NCBI RefSeq assembly: GCF_002242805.1
Contig: NZ_MCGQ01000016.1
Span: 372,481 to 436,480 of the forward strand
Origin: Streptomyces diastatochromogenes
Lineage (GTDB): Bacteria; Actinomycetota; Actinomycetes; Streptomycetales; Streptomycetaceae
DNA length: 64,000 nucleotides
Direction: 5' to 3'
The notes under the pieces are model-generated. The model had not been told where the DNA came from. It worked only from the letters and a program-made list of their open reading frames with translations, and made no database searches. Positions 1 to 8,959 of this stretch are shown here, piece by piece (position 1 is the first letter of the stretch; every line of letters starts with the position of its first letter). Made by a program: the position numbers and the translations under genes.

Positions 1-111
1 GGCATCGGCGCAAGCCACGACGGCCCCCGCAGACGGACCAGCCCCAGAGCCACAGACGCCCACTCCGGTTAGGCTCTGGCCAGGACGACCTAGATCCAGG
101 GGAGGCCACCG

Positions 112-3100
112 ATGACGCCGGGGCGCAGGAGCAGTACCTTCACGCGACTGCTGCGGCACGGCTTCACCGACCCCTCCGCCGCCGAGCGCCTCCTGGACAG
201 CGGCGAACTGGCCCCCGTCCGCGACGACCCCTTCCTCCTGGAGGCCCTGGGCGCCACCGCCGACCCCGACCTCGCCCTGCACGGCCTGGTACGCCTCCTG
301 GAGTCCCAGCCCGCCCCCACCGCCCGCCGCGAGCTGCTGGACACCCTGATAGCGGCCAAGCCCCTCCGCGACCGCCTCCTGGGCGTCCTGGGCGCCTCCG
401 CCGCCCTCGCCGACCACCTCGCCCGCCACCCGAGCGACTGGCAGGCGCTGGTCACGTACGAGCCCCGGGACCTGCACCCCGGCGTGGAGGAGTTCGAGCG
501 CGGTCTGGCCGAGGCCACCGACCCCATCTCCCTGCGCGTGGCCTACCGCCGCTGCCTGCTGTCGATAGCGGCCCGTGACGTGTGCGGCACCACGGACCTG
601 CACGAGACCGCCGCGGAACTGGCCGACCTCGCCACCGCCACGCTCCGTGCGGCCCTGGCCATGGCGGAGGTCGCCGCCCCGGGGGACGCCGCGGCCTGCC
701 GTCTCGCGGTGATCGCGATGGGCAAGTGCGGCGGCCACGAGCTGAACTACGTCTCGGACGTGGACGTGATCTTCGTGGCCGAGGCGACCGACGGCGCGGA
801 CGAGGGGAAAGCGCTCAAATCCGCCACCAAACTGGCCTCGCACATGATGCGGATCTGCTCCGAGACCACGATCGAGGGCTCGATCTGGCCGGTGGACGCC
901 AACCTCCGCCCCGAGGGCCGCAACGGCCCCCTCGTCCGCACCCTCAGCAGCCACCTCGCCTACTACCAGCGCTGGGCCAAGACCTGGGAGTTCCAGGCCC
1001 TGCTCAAGGCCCGCCCGGTCGCCGGGGACATCGAGCTGGGACGGCAGTACGTCGACGCGCTGGAACCCCTGGTCTGGAAGGCGGCCGAGCGCGAGAACTT
1101 CGTCACCGACGTGCAGAAGATGCGCCGCAGGGTGGTGGAGAACATCCCCGCGGCGGAGATCGAACGGGAGCTGAAACTCGGCCCGGGCGGCCTCAGGGAC
1201 GTCGAATTCGCCGTCCAGCTGCTCCAGTTGGTGCACGGCCGCACCGACCCGTCCCTGCGCAGCGGCACCACCCTCGACGCCCTCCAGGCACTCGCCGCCG
1301 GCGGCTACGTGGGCCGCGAGGACGCGGCCCGCCTCGACGAGGCCTACCGCTTCCTGCGCTCCATGGAGCACCGCATCCAGCTGTACCGCCTGCGCCGTAC
1401 CCACCTGGTCCCCGAAGCGGAAGCGGACCTCCGCCGCCTCGGCCGCTCCCTGGGCCTGCGCACCGACCCGGTGGTCGACCTGCAGCGCGAGTGGAAGCGG
1501 CACACCGGTGTCGTACGCCGCCTGCACGAGAAGCTCTTCTACCGCCCGCTGCTCGACGCCGTGGCCCAACTGGCACCCGGCGAGGCCAGGCTGAGCGTGG
1601 AGGCGGCCCGCGAGCGCCTGGTCGCCCTGGGCTATGCCGACCCGGCCGCGGCCCTGCGTCACCTGGAGGCCCTGGCCTCCGGCGTGACCCGCAAGGCCGC
1701 CATCCAGCGCACCCTGCTGCCCGTCCTGCTCGGCTGGTTCGCCGACTCCGCCGACCCGGACGCGGGCCTGCTCAACTTCCGCAAGGTCTCCGACGCGCTC
1801 GGCAAGACCCCCTGGTACCTCAGGCTCCTCAGGGACGAGGGCGCGGCCGCCGAGAACCTGGCCCGCGTCCTGTCGGCGGGCCGCCTCGCCCCCGACCTCC
1901 TGATGCGCAACCCCGAGGCGGTGGCTCTGCTCGGCGACGGCACCACCGGCACCGGCGGCGGCCTCGAACCGCGCGACCGCGCCCCGCTGGAGCAGGAGAT
2001 CCTCGCCGCCGCGGGCCGCGCCGAGAACGCCGAGCAGGGTGTCACGGCGGCCCGTGGAGTCCGCCGCCGCGAGCTGTTCCGTACGGCCGCCGGGGACATC
2101 GTCTCCTCGTACGGCACCGAGACCAGCCCTGCCGAGCCCGACCAGGGCGCCCTGGTGGACCGGGTCGGCGCGGCCGTCTCCGACCTGACCGCGGCCACCC
2201 TCGCGGGCACCCTGCGCGCGGTGGTCCGCGACGGCTGGGGGGACACCCTGCCGACCCAGTTCGCGATCATCGGGATGGGCCGTTTCGGCGGCCACGAGCT
2301 GGGCTACGGCTCCGACGCCGACGTGCTGTTCGTGCACGAGCCGCGGGACGGCGTGGACGAGCGGGAGGCCGCGGAGGCCGCGAACAAGGTCGTCGCCGAG
2401 ATGCGCCGCCTGCTGCAGCTGCCCAGCGCCGACCCGCCGCTGCTCATCGACGCGGACCTGCGCCCCGAGGGCAAGTCCGGGCCGCTGGTGCGCACCCTGA
2501 ACTCGTACGAGGCGTACTACCGCCGCTGGTCCCTGGTCTGGGAGTCGCAGGCGCTGCTGCGGGCCGAGCCGGTCGCCGGGGACGAGGACCTGGGCCGCCG
2601 CTTCACCGAGCTGATCGACCCGCTGCGCTATCCGGAGCGGGGCCTGGGCGACGACGCGGTGCGCGAGATCCGCCGGCTGAAGGCCCGGATGGAGGCCGAG
2701 CGCCTGCCGCGCGGCGCCGACCCCAAGCTGCACACCAAGCTCGGCCCCGGCGGCCTGTCCGACGTCGAGTGGACCGTCCAGCTGATCCAGATGCGCCACG
2801 GCTGGCACGAGCCGGGGCTGCGCACCACCCGCACCCGCGAGGCCCTGTCCCACGCCCACGCGGCCGGGCTGATCGCCGCCGAGGACGCGGCCGTGCTGGA
2901 CGAGGCCTGGGTGCTGGCCACCCGGGTGCGCAACGCGGTCATGCTGGTCCGCGGCCGGGCGGGGGACACCTTCCCGACCGCACCCCGCGAGCTGGCCGCC
3001 GTCGGCCGCTACCTGGGCTACGGCGCCGGCCACGCCGGGGACATGCTGGACGCCTACCGCCGTACGACCCGAAGGGCGCGCACGGTCGTGAAGGACCTGT

Positions 3101-3120
3101 TCTACGCGGACGGGAGCTGA
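112..3120 (+). CDS. glnE: Bifunctional glutamine synthetase adenylyltransferase / adenylyl-removing enzyme
   Basis: Product of 1002 residues, the full length of GlnE. It adds AMP to, or removes it from, a tyrosine of GlnA-type glutamine synthetase according to nitrogen status. Two nucleotidyltransferase halves are visible. The N-terminal (deadenylylating) half has GGHELNYVSDVDVIFV near residues 207-222, and the C-terminal (adenylylating) half has GGHELGYGSDADVLFV near 725-740. Each is followed by a conserved LGPGGL-D-VE block. The ATG start has GGGGAGG just upstream (98-104). The 111 bases before it hold no supportable gene, only an open frame ending in TAG at 70-72 that could be the tail of an upstream gene. 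The likely substrate, glnA, lies at 43.6-45.1 kb. Certain by family. Confidence 0.96.
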   Translation: MTPGRRSSTFTRLLRHGFTDPSAAERLLDSGELAPVRDDPFLLEALGATADPDLALHGLVRLLESQPAPTARRELLDTLIAAKPLRDRLLGVLGASAALADHLARHPSDWQALVTYEPRDLHPGVEEFERGLAEATDPISLRVAYRRCLLSIAARDVCGTTDLHETAAELADLATATLRAALAMAEVAAPGDAAACRLAVIAMGKCGGHELNYVSDVDVIFVAEATDGADEGKALKSATKLASHMMRICSETTIEGSIWPVDANLRPEGRNGPLVRTLSSHLAYYQRWAKTWEFQALLKARPVAGDIELGRQYVDALEPLVWKAAERENFVTDVQKMRRRVVENIPAAEIERELKLGPGGLRDVEFAVQLLQLVHGRTDPSLRSGTTLDALQALAAGGYVGREDAARLDEAYRFLRSMEHRIQLYRLRRTHLVPEAEADLRRLGRSLGLRTDPVVDLQREWKRHTGVVRRLHEKLFYRPLLDAVAQLAPGEARLSVEAARERLVALGYADPAAALRHLEALASGVTRKAAIQRTLLPVLLGWFADSADPDAGLLNFRKVSDALGKTPWYLRLLRDEGAAAENLARVLSAGRLAPDLLMRNPEAVALLGDGTTGTGGGLEPRDRAPLEQEILAAAGRAENAEQGVTAARGVRRRELFRTAAGDIVSSYGTETSPAEPDQGALVDRVGAAVSDLTAATLAGTLRAVVRDGWGDTLPTQFAIIGMGRFGGHELGYGSDADVLFVHEPRDGVDEREAAEAANKVVAEMRRLLQLPSADPPLLIDADLRPEGKSGPLVRTLNSYEAYYRRWSLVWESQALLRAEPVAGDEDLGRRFTELIDPLRYPERGLGDDAVREIRRLKARMEAERLPRGADPKLHTKLGPGGLSDVEWTVQLIQMRHGWHEPGLRTTRTREALSHAHAAGLIAAEDAAVLDEAWVLATRVRNAVMLVRGRAGDTFPTAPRELAAVGRYLGYGAGHAGDMLDAYRRTTRRARTVVKDLFYADGS

Positions 3121-3153
3121 GCCGGTCCTACGCCGACGGAGGCCGAGCCGGCG

Positions 3154-4026
3154 CTACACCAACGGGACCTGAACCGGCGCGGCCGCCCGCGCCGGAGCCG
3201 GCACCAGCCTCGGCAGGGCGTACGGCAGGCTGCCGTACCAGAGCCGGGCCACCGTGAAGCCGAAGGTCAGGCAGAGAACGCCGCCCACCGCGTCGAGCCA
3301 GAAGTGGTTGGCCGTGGCAACGATCACCAGCAGTGTCGTCGCCGGGTAGAGCAGGCCCAGCACCCGCACCCACGGCACGGACGCCAGCGCGAAGACCGTC
3401 AGCCCGCACCACAGCGACCAGCCGATGTGCATGGACGGCATCGCCGCGTACTGGTTCGACATGTGCTTCAGATCGCCCGAGGCCATCGAGCCCCAGGTGT
3501 GGTGCACCGCCACCGTGTCCACGAAGCGGCCGCCGTTCATCAGCCGGGGCGGGGCCAGCGGGAACAGGTAGTAACCGACCAGCGCCACACCCGTGGTCGC
3601 GAACAGCACCAGCCGGGTCGCCGCATAGCGGCCGGGATGCCAGTGGTACAGCCACACCAGAACACCCAGCGTGACCACGAAGTGCAGCGTGGCGTAGTAG
3701 TAGTTCATGCCGATGATCAGCCAAGCCACCGCGTTCACGGCGTGGTTGACCGACCCCTCGAGCGCGATGCCCAGCTGGTGCTCGACGCGCCAGACCCAGT
3801 CGGCGTTGCGCAGCGCCTCGGCCTTCTGCTCCGGGACCGCGTTGCGGATCAGGGAGTACGTCCAGTAACTCACCGCGATCAGCAGGATCTCGAACCAGAA
3901 CCGGGGCCTGCGCGGGCGTCGCAGCCGGTGCAGGACACCCTGTCTGTGCTCGCCCGTGACGGCCTGCGGAACGGCCACCTCCTCGCGACCTTCCGGTTCT
4001 GTCACGGTCGAGTCACTCATAGGCAC
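3154..4026 (-). CDS. PAP2-superfamily membrane phosphatase (inositolphosphotransferase-like)
   Basis: A 290-residue integral membrane protein with about six hydrophobic segments. The PAP2/aureobasidin-resistance type signature is present: PSMHIGW around residue 205 and NHFWLDA around residue 245, which supply the two catalytic histidines and the aspartate. Members dephosphorylate or transfer lipid phosphates; the substrate here cannot be told from sequence. GTG at 4026 and an in-frame ATG at 4020 are both possible starts; the N-terminal 40 residues are polar and basic. It is convergent with glnE and lies downstream of malR on the same strand with 62 bases between, so read-through from malR is possible. 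Confidence 0.85.
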   Translation of the reverse strand: MPMSDSTVTEPEGREEVAVPQAVTGEHRQGVLHRLRRPRRPRFWFEILLIAVSYWTYSLIRNAVPEQKAEALRNADWVWRVEHQLGIALEGSVNHAVNAVAWLIIGMNYYYATLHFVVTLGVLVWLYHWHPGRYAATRLVLFATTGVALVGYYLFPLAPPRLMNGGRFVDTVAVHHTWGSMASGDLKHMSNQYAAMPSMHIGWSLWCGLTVFALASVPWVRVLGLLYPATTLLVIVATANHFWLDAVGGVLCLTFGFTVARLWYGSLPYALPRLVPAPARAAAPVQVPLV

Positions 4027-4088
4027 AGAGTCTGCCAGAAAAGGCTTCCTCGCCAGATCATCCCAAGGTTGGGTCCGCCCCGCACGTT

Positions 4089-5216
4089 CTACGACATACG
4101 GAGGACATTCGGTGCCGAAGCGGTCGAACCCCGCACCACCAGCTCCGGCATGAACACGAACTCGCTGTGCGGCGCGGGCGTCCCGCCGATCTCCTCCAGC
4201 AGCGTGCGCACCGCGGCCTGTCCCATCGCCGGGACCGGCTTGCGGACCGTGGTCAGCGGCGGGTCGGTGAAGGCGATCAGCGGGGAGTCGTCGAAGCCCA
4301 CCACGGACACGTCACGCGGCACCTCCAGACCCAGCTGCCGGGCCGCCCGTATGGCACCGAGCGCCATCATGTCGCTCGCGCACACCACCGCCGTGCAGTT
4401 CCGCTCGATCAGCGCGGTCGCCGCCGCCTGACCACCCTCCAGGGTGTACAGCGAGTGCTGGATCAGCTCGGTCTCGACCGTCGGGGCGCTCAGCCCCAAC
4501 TGGTCCTGCATCGCCCGGACGAAACCCTCGATCTTACGCTGCACCGGCACGAACCGCTTCGGGCCGAGCGCGAGACCGATCCGGGTGTGCCCCAGCGAGG
4601 CCAGGTGCGTGACGGCCAGGGTCATCGCCGCCCGGTCGTCGGGGGAGATGAACGGCGCCTGCACCTTCGGCGAGAACCCGTCCACCAGCACGAACGGCAC
4701 ACCCTGCGCCCGCAGCCGCTCATAGCGCTGCATGTCGGCGGTGGTGTCGGCGTGCAGCCCGGAGACGTAGATGATCCCCGCCACCCCGCGGTCCACCAGC
4801 ATCTCGGTCAGCTCGTCCTCCGTCGACCCGCCCGGGGTCTGGGTGGCGAGCACCGGGGTGTAGCCCTGCCGGGTCAGCGCCTGGCCGATGACCTGGGCCA
4901 GGGCCGGGAATATCGGGTTCTCCAGCTCCGGGGTGATCAGGCCCACCAGGCCCTCGCTGCGCTGCCGCAGCCGTACCGGACGCTCGTAGCCGAGCACGTC
5001 CAGCGCGGCGAGCACGGACTGGCGGGTGGTGGCGGCGACGCCCGGCTTCCCGTTGAGGACCCGGCTGACGGTCGCTTCGCTCACCCCCGCCTGCGCAGCG
5101 ATGTCCGCAAGCCGTGTGGTCACGGCACTGGACTGTACCGGCCGCACCTCGCCTTGCACACCGACGGGACGCCGCGGGCGGCCGCGCGATCGGCCTGCCG
5201 TGGATTGCTGCGTCAT
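4089..5216 (-). CDS. malR: LacI-family repressor of the maltose/starch genes (MalR/Reg1)
   Basis: A LacI/GalR regulator. The N-terminal helix-turn-helix reads TTRLADIAAQAGVSEATVSR, followed by the hinge region and a periplasmic-binding-protein-like effector domain ending in a LVVRGSTA segment. It is divergent from malE, as malR (reg1) is in S. coelicolor and S. lividans, where it represses malEFG and alpha-amylase and is relieved by maltodextrins. ATG at 5216 has GAGGGAG upstream and gives 375 residues. A downstream GTG at 5123 begins right at the HTH and gives 344 residues, the length known for the S. coelicolor protein, so the true start is undecided. The extra N-terminal 31 residues are basic and low-complexity. 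Confidence 0.93.
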   Translation of the reverse strand: MTQQSTAGRSRGRPRRPVGVQGEVRPVQSSAVTTRLADIAAQAGVSEATVSRVLNGKPGVAATTRQSVLAALDVLGYERPVRLRQRSEGLVGLITPELENPIFPALAQVIGQALTRQGYTPVLATQTPGGSTEDELTEMLVDRGVAGIIYVSGLHADTTADMQRYERLRAQGVPFVLVDGFSPKVQAPFISPDDRAAMTLAVTHLASLGHTRIGLALGPKRFVPVQRKIEGFVRAMQDQLGLSAPTVETELIQHSLYTLEGGQAAATALIERNCTAVVCASDMMALGAIRAARQLGLEVPRDVSVVGFDDSPLIAFTDPPLTTVRKPVPAMGQAAVRTLLEEIGGTPAPHSEFVFMPELVVRGSTASAPNVLRMS

Positions 5217-5240
5217 CGCGCTCCCTCGAGTTAAGTGGCG

Positions 5241-5263
5241 GCAAGAGCTTGCAGAGTCTTGCA
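5241..5263. promoter_or_regulatory. Candidate MalR operator, malR side
   Basis: CTTGCAG at 5248-5254 and CTTGCA at 5258-5263 are direct repeats spaced exactly 10 bases, preceded by an inverted GCAAG at 5241-5245. The site is 25-47 bases upstream of the malR ATG, so it could mediate autoregulation. CTTGCAG-like repeats are the known recognition theme of Reg1/MalR in Streptomyces; binding here is inferred. Confidence 0.6.
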
Positions 5264-5350
5264 CAAGTCTCCCCATCCCCGCTGATCGGCACCGTAACCG
5301 GGTTTCGTACGGGTCGACGACAGGTCACGGAGTGGTAACCCCAGTGTCCT

Positions 5351-5382
5351 CTTGCACTTTTTTTCTGCAAGGTCTTTCGCAG
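5351..5382. promoter_or_regulatory. Candidate MalR operator, malE side
   Basis: An inverted repeat CTTGCA (5351-5356) / TGCAAG (5366-5371) is separated by 9 T-rich bases and followed by CTTTCGCAG at 5374-5382. It lies about 125-155 bases before the malE ATG, in a T-rich patch unusual for this genome, as expected for a promoter-operator. It shares its motif with the sites at 10708 and 14321. Confidence 0.62.
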
Positions 5383-5505
5383 CGCTTACATCGCTGTTAC
5401 GTTCCAGTCGCCCGGCGGCCGCAACGGCGCAGTCGGCAAGACCGCGGGGACGGCGGACGGGACCGCTCCCTGCATCACTCGGGCTTTAACCCTCAAGGAG
5501 AACTC

Positions 5506-6777
5506 ATGCGGCGTGGCATAGCGGCCTCCGCGCTGGTGGCGTCCCTCGCCCTGGCGGCGACGGCGTGCGGCGGGAGCGACAGCGACAGCAAGTCGGACGG
5601 CCCGGTCACCATCACCTGGTGGGACACCTCCAACGCCACCAATGAGGCACCGACGTACAAGGCCCTGGTCGCGCAGTTCGAGGCCGCCAACAAGAACATC
5701 AAGGTCAAGTACGTCAACGTCCCCTTCGACCAGGCGCAGAACAAGTTCGACACGGCGGCCGGCTCCAAGGGTGCCCCGGACGTGCTGCGCTCCGAGGTCG
5801 GCTGGACCCCGGCCTTCGCGAAGAAGAGCTACTTCCTGCCGCTGGACGGCACCGACGCCCTCACCGACCAGGCCAAGTTCCAGCCGAACCTGATCAAGCA
5901 GGCCCAGTACGAGGGCAAGACCTACGGCGTGCCGTTCGTCACCGACACCCTCGCCCTGGTCTACAACAAGGCCCTGTTCAAGAAGGCCGGCATCACCGAG
6001 GCCCCCAAGACCTGGGACGAGCTGAAGGCCGACGCCGCGAAGGTCAAGGCCAAGGCCGGCGTCGACGGCTACTGGGGCTCCACCCAGGCCTACTACGCCC
6101 AGACCTTCCTCTACGGCGAGGGCACCGACACCGTCGACGCCGCCGCCAAGAAGATCACCGTGGACTCGGCCGCCGCCAAGAAGGCCTACGGCACCTGGCT
6201 GAGCACGTTCTCCGGCAAGGGCCTGCACAAGGCCGACACCACCGCCGACGCCTACGCCCACATCCAGGACGCGTTCGTCAACGGCAAGGTCGCCGCGATC
6301 ATCCAGGGCCCCTGGGAGATCACGAACTTCTACAAGGGCTCGGCCTTCACGGACAAGTCCAACCTCGGCATCGCCACCGTCCCGGCCGGCTCCACCGGCA
6401 AGGCGGGCGCCCCGACCGGCGGCCACAACCTCTCGGTCTACGCCGGCTCCGACAAGGCCCACCAGGCCGCGGCGCTCAAGCTCGTGCAGTTCATGACCTC
6501 GGCGAAGTCCCAGGAGACCATCGCCCTGAAGAACTCCACGCTGCCCACCCGCTCCGACGCCTACACCGCCCAGGTCAAGGCCGACCCCGGCATCGCCGGC
6601 TACCAGGGCGTCCTCGCCGCCGCCCAGCCCCGCCCGGCGCTGCCCGAGTACAGCTCCCTGTGGGGTCCGCTGGACACCGAGCTGCCCAAGATCGCCGGCG
6701 GCAAGGAGTCGCTGGACAAGGGTCTGAGCAACGCCGAGGTGGCCATCACCAAGCTGGTGCCCGACTTCAGCAAGTGA
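5506..6777 (+). CDS. malE: Maltose/maltodextrin ABC transporter substrate-binding lipoprotein
   Basis: A 423-residue family-1 extracellular solute-binding protein. The N-terminus MRRGIAAS leads into a hydrophobic stretch and a lipobox ending at Cys21 (AATAC), so the mature protein is membrane-anchored. It would capture maltose and maltodextrins and deliver them to MalF/MalG. The ATG is preceded by AAGGAG (5495-5500). It is the first gene of the malEFG operon, divergent from malR. A stem-loop follows it before malF, as often seen where the binding protein must be made in excess. Confidence 0.95.
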   Translation: MRRGIAASALVASLALAATACGGSDSDSKSDGPVTITWWDTSNATNEAPTYKALVAQFEAANKNIKVKYVNVPFDQAQNKFDTAAGSKGAPDVLRSEVGWTPAFAKKSYFLPLDGTDALTDQAKFQPNLIKQAQYEGKTYGVPFVTDTLALVYNKALFKKAGITEAPKTWDELKADAAKVKAKAGVDGYWGSTQAYYAQTFLYGEGTDTVDAAAKKITVDSAAAKKAYGTWLSTFSGKGLHKADTTADAYAHIQDAFVNGKVAAIIQGPWEITNFYKGSAFTDKSNLGIATVPAGSTGKAGAPTGGHNLSVYAGSDKAHQAAALKLVQFMTSAKSQETIALKNSTLPTRSDAYTAQVKADPGIAGYQGVLAAAQPRPALPEYSSLWGPLDTELPKIAGGKESLDKGLSNAEVAITKLVPDFSK

Positions 6778-6783
6778 GCCCGC

Positions 6784-6829
6784 GTGGCCGTCGGATTCTC
6801 TCTCGAGGGGGGAAGGATCCGGCGGCCAC
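6784..6829 (+). other. Intercistronic stem-loop between malE and malF
   Basis: GTGGCCGTCGGAT (6784-6796) pairs with ATCCGGCGGCCAC (6817-6829), 13 bp with a single G-U pair, enclosing a 20-base loop. There is no T-run and malF follows 48 bases later, so partial termination or protection of the malE transcript is more likely than full termination. Function is inferred from position. Confidence 0.6.
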
Positions 6830-6876
6830 CGACCTGTGCCCAGCCCAACCCCTGAACCATCAGAAGGTGTCGAACC

Positions 6877-7881
6877 ATGACAGTCGCCATCGACCGCGCG
6901 ACCGGCAAGCGCCGCGGTGACCGCGCGCCTCGGCCCGGGCTGGGGCAGCGCATCAAGAACGGCTACCAGAAGCACTGGTACGCCTACGCGATGATCGCCC
7001 CCGTGGTCGTCGTGCTCGGTGTCATCGTGGGCTACCCCCTGGTCCGGGGCGTCTACCTGACCCTCACCGACGCCAACAGCCTCAACTCGGCGCGCACGAT
7101 CGGCGTCAACCACATCGCGGCCACGTACAAGTTCATCGGGTTCGACAACTACAAGGACATCCTGTTCGGCCCGTTGTCGTACGACCGGTTCTGGTCGCAC
7201 TTCCTGTGGACCGTCTTCTGGACGGTCGCCTGCGTGGCGCTGCACTACACCTTCGGCCTCGGCCTCGCGCTCATGCTCAACCAGAAGCTGCGCGGCCGCA
7301 CCCTCTACCGGCTGCTGCTGGTCGTGCCCTGGGCCGTGCCGACGTTCGTCACCGTCTTCTCCTGGCGGATCATGCTCTCCGACTCCGGGGTGATCAACCA
7401 GGTCCTCGGCGCCCTCCACCTGCCCGAGCCGCAGTGGCTGGAGGACACCTTCTGGCAGCGGTTCGCCGCGATCATGGTCAACACCTGGTGCGGTGTGCCG
7501 TTCATGATGCTCTCGCTGCTCGGCGGCCTGCAGTCCATCGACTCCACGCTCTACGAGGCCGCGGAGATGGACGGCGCCAGCGCCTGGCAGCAGTTCCGGC
7601 ACGTCACCCTGCCCGGCCTGCGCTCGGTCAGCTCCACCGTGGTGCTGCTCGGCATCATCTGGACGTTCAACCAGTTCGCCATCATCTTCCTGCTGTTCGG
7701 CCCCACCGGCGCGCCCGACGCCCAGATCCTCGTCACCTGGGCCTACTTCCTGGGCTTCGGACAGCAGCCCCGCGACTTCGCCCAGTCCGCCGCGTACGGC
7801 GTGCTGCTGCTGTCGATCCTGACCGTCTTCACCTCCTTCTACTTCCGCTGGCTGAAGCGCAATGACCAGCTCGCCGTCTGA
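6877..7881 (+). CDS. malF: Maltose ABC transporter permease MalF
   Basis: A 334-residue inner-membrane permease with about six membrane segments. The binding-protein-dependent transport signature EAAEMDGASAWQQFRHVTLP (EAA loop) contacts the ATPase. It forms the channel with MalG for maltodextrin uptake. The ATG follows malE by 99 bases with a weak GAAGGTG ribosome site. No ATPase gene is in the cluster; in Streptomyces the shared MsiK protein energises such sugar importers. The N-terminal 40 residues are basic and cytoplasmic. Confidence 0.94.
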   Translation: MTVAIDRATGKRRGDRAPRPGLGQRIKNGYQKHWYAYAMIAPVVVVLGVIVGYPLVRGVYLTLTDANSLNSARTIGVNHIAATYKFIGFDNYKDILFGPLSYDRFWSHFLWTVFWTVACVALHYTFGLGLALMLNQKLRGRTLYRLLLVVPWAVPTFVTVFSWRIMLSDSGVINQVLGALHLPEPQWLEDTFWQRFAAIMVNTWCGVPFMMLSLLGGLQSIDSTLYEAAEMDGASAWQQFRHVTLPGLRSVSSTVVLLGIIWTFNQFAIIFLLFGPTGAPDAQILVTWAYFLGFGQQPRDFAQSAAYGVLLLSILTVFTSFYFRWLKRNDQLAV

Positions 7882-7900
7882 CGCCGCAGGAGCCGCCGCC

Positions 7901-8803
7901 ATGAGCACCACGACCCTCGAGAAGACAGAGGCCCGAGCGACCTCCGCCCCCGCGCCCGGGCGGACCCGGCGGCGCGGCGAGCGCGGCCCGCTCGGCGCCG
8001 CCCTCCTGCACGGCGGCCTCGCCGTCGCGAGCCTGATCGCGCTGGCCCCGGTGGCCTGGCTGGTCTTCCTGTCCCTCGGCCCGGACAAGGACGACTACCT
8101 GCACCCCGGCAAGATCCTGGGCAAGCTCACCTTCTCCAACTACAGCTTCGTGCTGCAGCACACCGCCTTCTTCGACTGGTTCAAGTCGACGATGATCGTG
8201 GCCCTCGGCACCACCCTGATCGGTGTCTTCGTCGCCGCGACCACCGGCTACGCCGTCTCCCGCATGCGCTTCCCCGGCTACAAGTCGCTGATGTGGGTGC
8301 TGCTGCTCACCCAGGCCTTCCCGATCGCCATCCTGATCGTGCCGATGTACGAGATCTTCAGCGAACTCGGGCTCATCGACACCTACTGGGCACTGATCGT
8401 CATCAACTGCACCACCGCCGTGCCGTACAGCGCCTGGCTGCTCAAGGGGTACTTCGACACCGTCCCCTTCGAGATCGACGAGGCCGGACGCGTGGACGGG
8501 CTCACCCCCTTCGGCACCTTCTTCCGGCTGATCCTGCCGCTGGCCCGCCCGGGCCTGGCCGTCGCCGCCTTCTACAACTTCATCACCGCCGTCGGCGAGG
8601 TCGCCTTCGCGACCACCTTCATGCTCGACGACTCGAAGTACACCTTCGCCGTCGGTCTGCAGACCTTCGTCAGCGAGCACGACGCGCAGTGGAACTACAT
8701 GGCCGCCACCGCGGTACTGATCGCGATACCCGTGTCCGTGTTCTTCTACCTCGTGCAGAAGAACCTCGTCACCGGCCTCACCGCCGGCGGCACCAAGGGC
8801 TGA
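7901..8803 (+). CDS. malG: Maltose ABC transporter permease MalG
   Basis: A 300-residue permease with six predicted membrane spans and the EAA-type loop IDEAGRVDGLTPFGTFFRLI. It partners MalF. I chose the ATG at 7901 because CAGGAG (7887-7892) lies at proper distance. An in-frame ATG at 7862 would overlap malF by 20 bases and lacks a good ribosome site, though translational coupling from there cannot be excluded. The N-terminus up to about residue 35 is polar and variable. It ends the transporter part of the operon. Confidence 0.93.
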   Translation: MSTTTLEKTEARATSAPAPGRTRRRGERGPLGAALLHGGLAVASLIALAPVAWLVFLSLGPDKDDYLHPGKILGKLTFSNYSFVLQHTAFFDWFKSTMIVALGTTLIGVFVAATTGYAVSRMRFPGYKSLMWVLLLTQAFPIAILIVPMYEIFSELGLIDTYWALIVINCTTAVPYSAWLLKGYFDTVPFEIDEAGRVDGLTPFGTFFRLILPLARPGLAVAAFYNFITAVGEVAFATTFMLDDSKYTFAVGLQTFVSEHDAQWNYMAATAVLIAIPVSVFFYLVQKNLVTGLTAGGTKG

Positions 8804-8819
8804 CGCCCGCTTCGAGGCT

Positions 8820-8887
8820 CCCGCGCGCCTGTCCGCGCGGGTAGGCGGCCGCGGTGTCCATCCGACCCCGCTGACACTGCGGCCGCC
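8820..8887 (+). terminator. Two tandem hairpins between malG and aglA
   Basis: First hairpin: CCCGCGCG (8820-8827) pairs with CGCGCGGG (8834-8841). Second: 15 bp between 8844-8858 and 8873-8887, with one G-U pair. There is no T-tract. They probably attenuate or terminate malEFG transcripts ahead of aglA, which may also have its own promoter. Confidence 0.6.
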
Positions 8888-8959
8888 TCGCACACACCCC
8901 TGGCCCCTGTCGCCGTACCCACGCCCATGACCAGAACTCCCTTACGCATCAAGGACGCC

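Noticed and set aside
1..72. Open frame ending at TAG 70-72
   Set aside because: It could be the end of a gene starting outside the window but the 23 residues carry no recognisable feature.
5386..8088. Long leftward frame of 900 residues across malE-malF
   Set aside because: Composition is low-complexity Val/Gly/Leu typical of a shadow on the complement of real high-GC3 genes; no motif.
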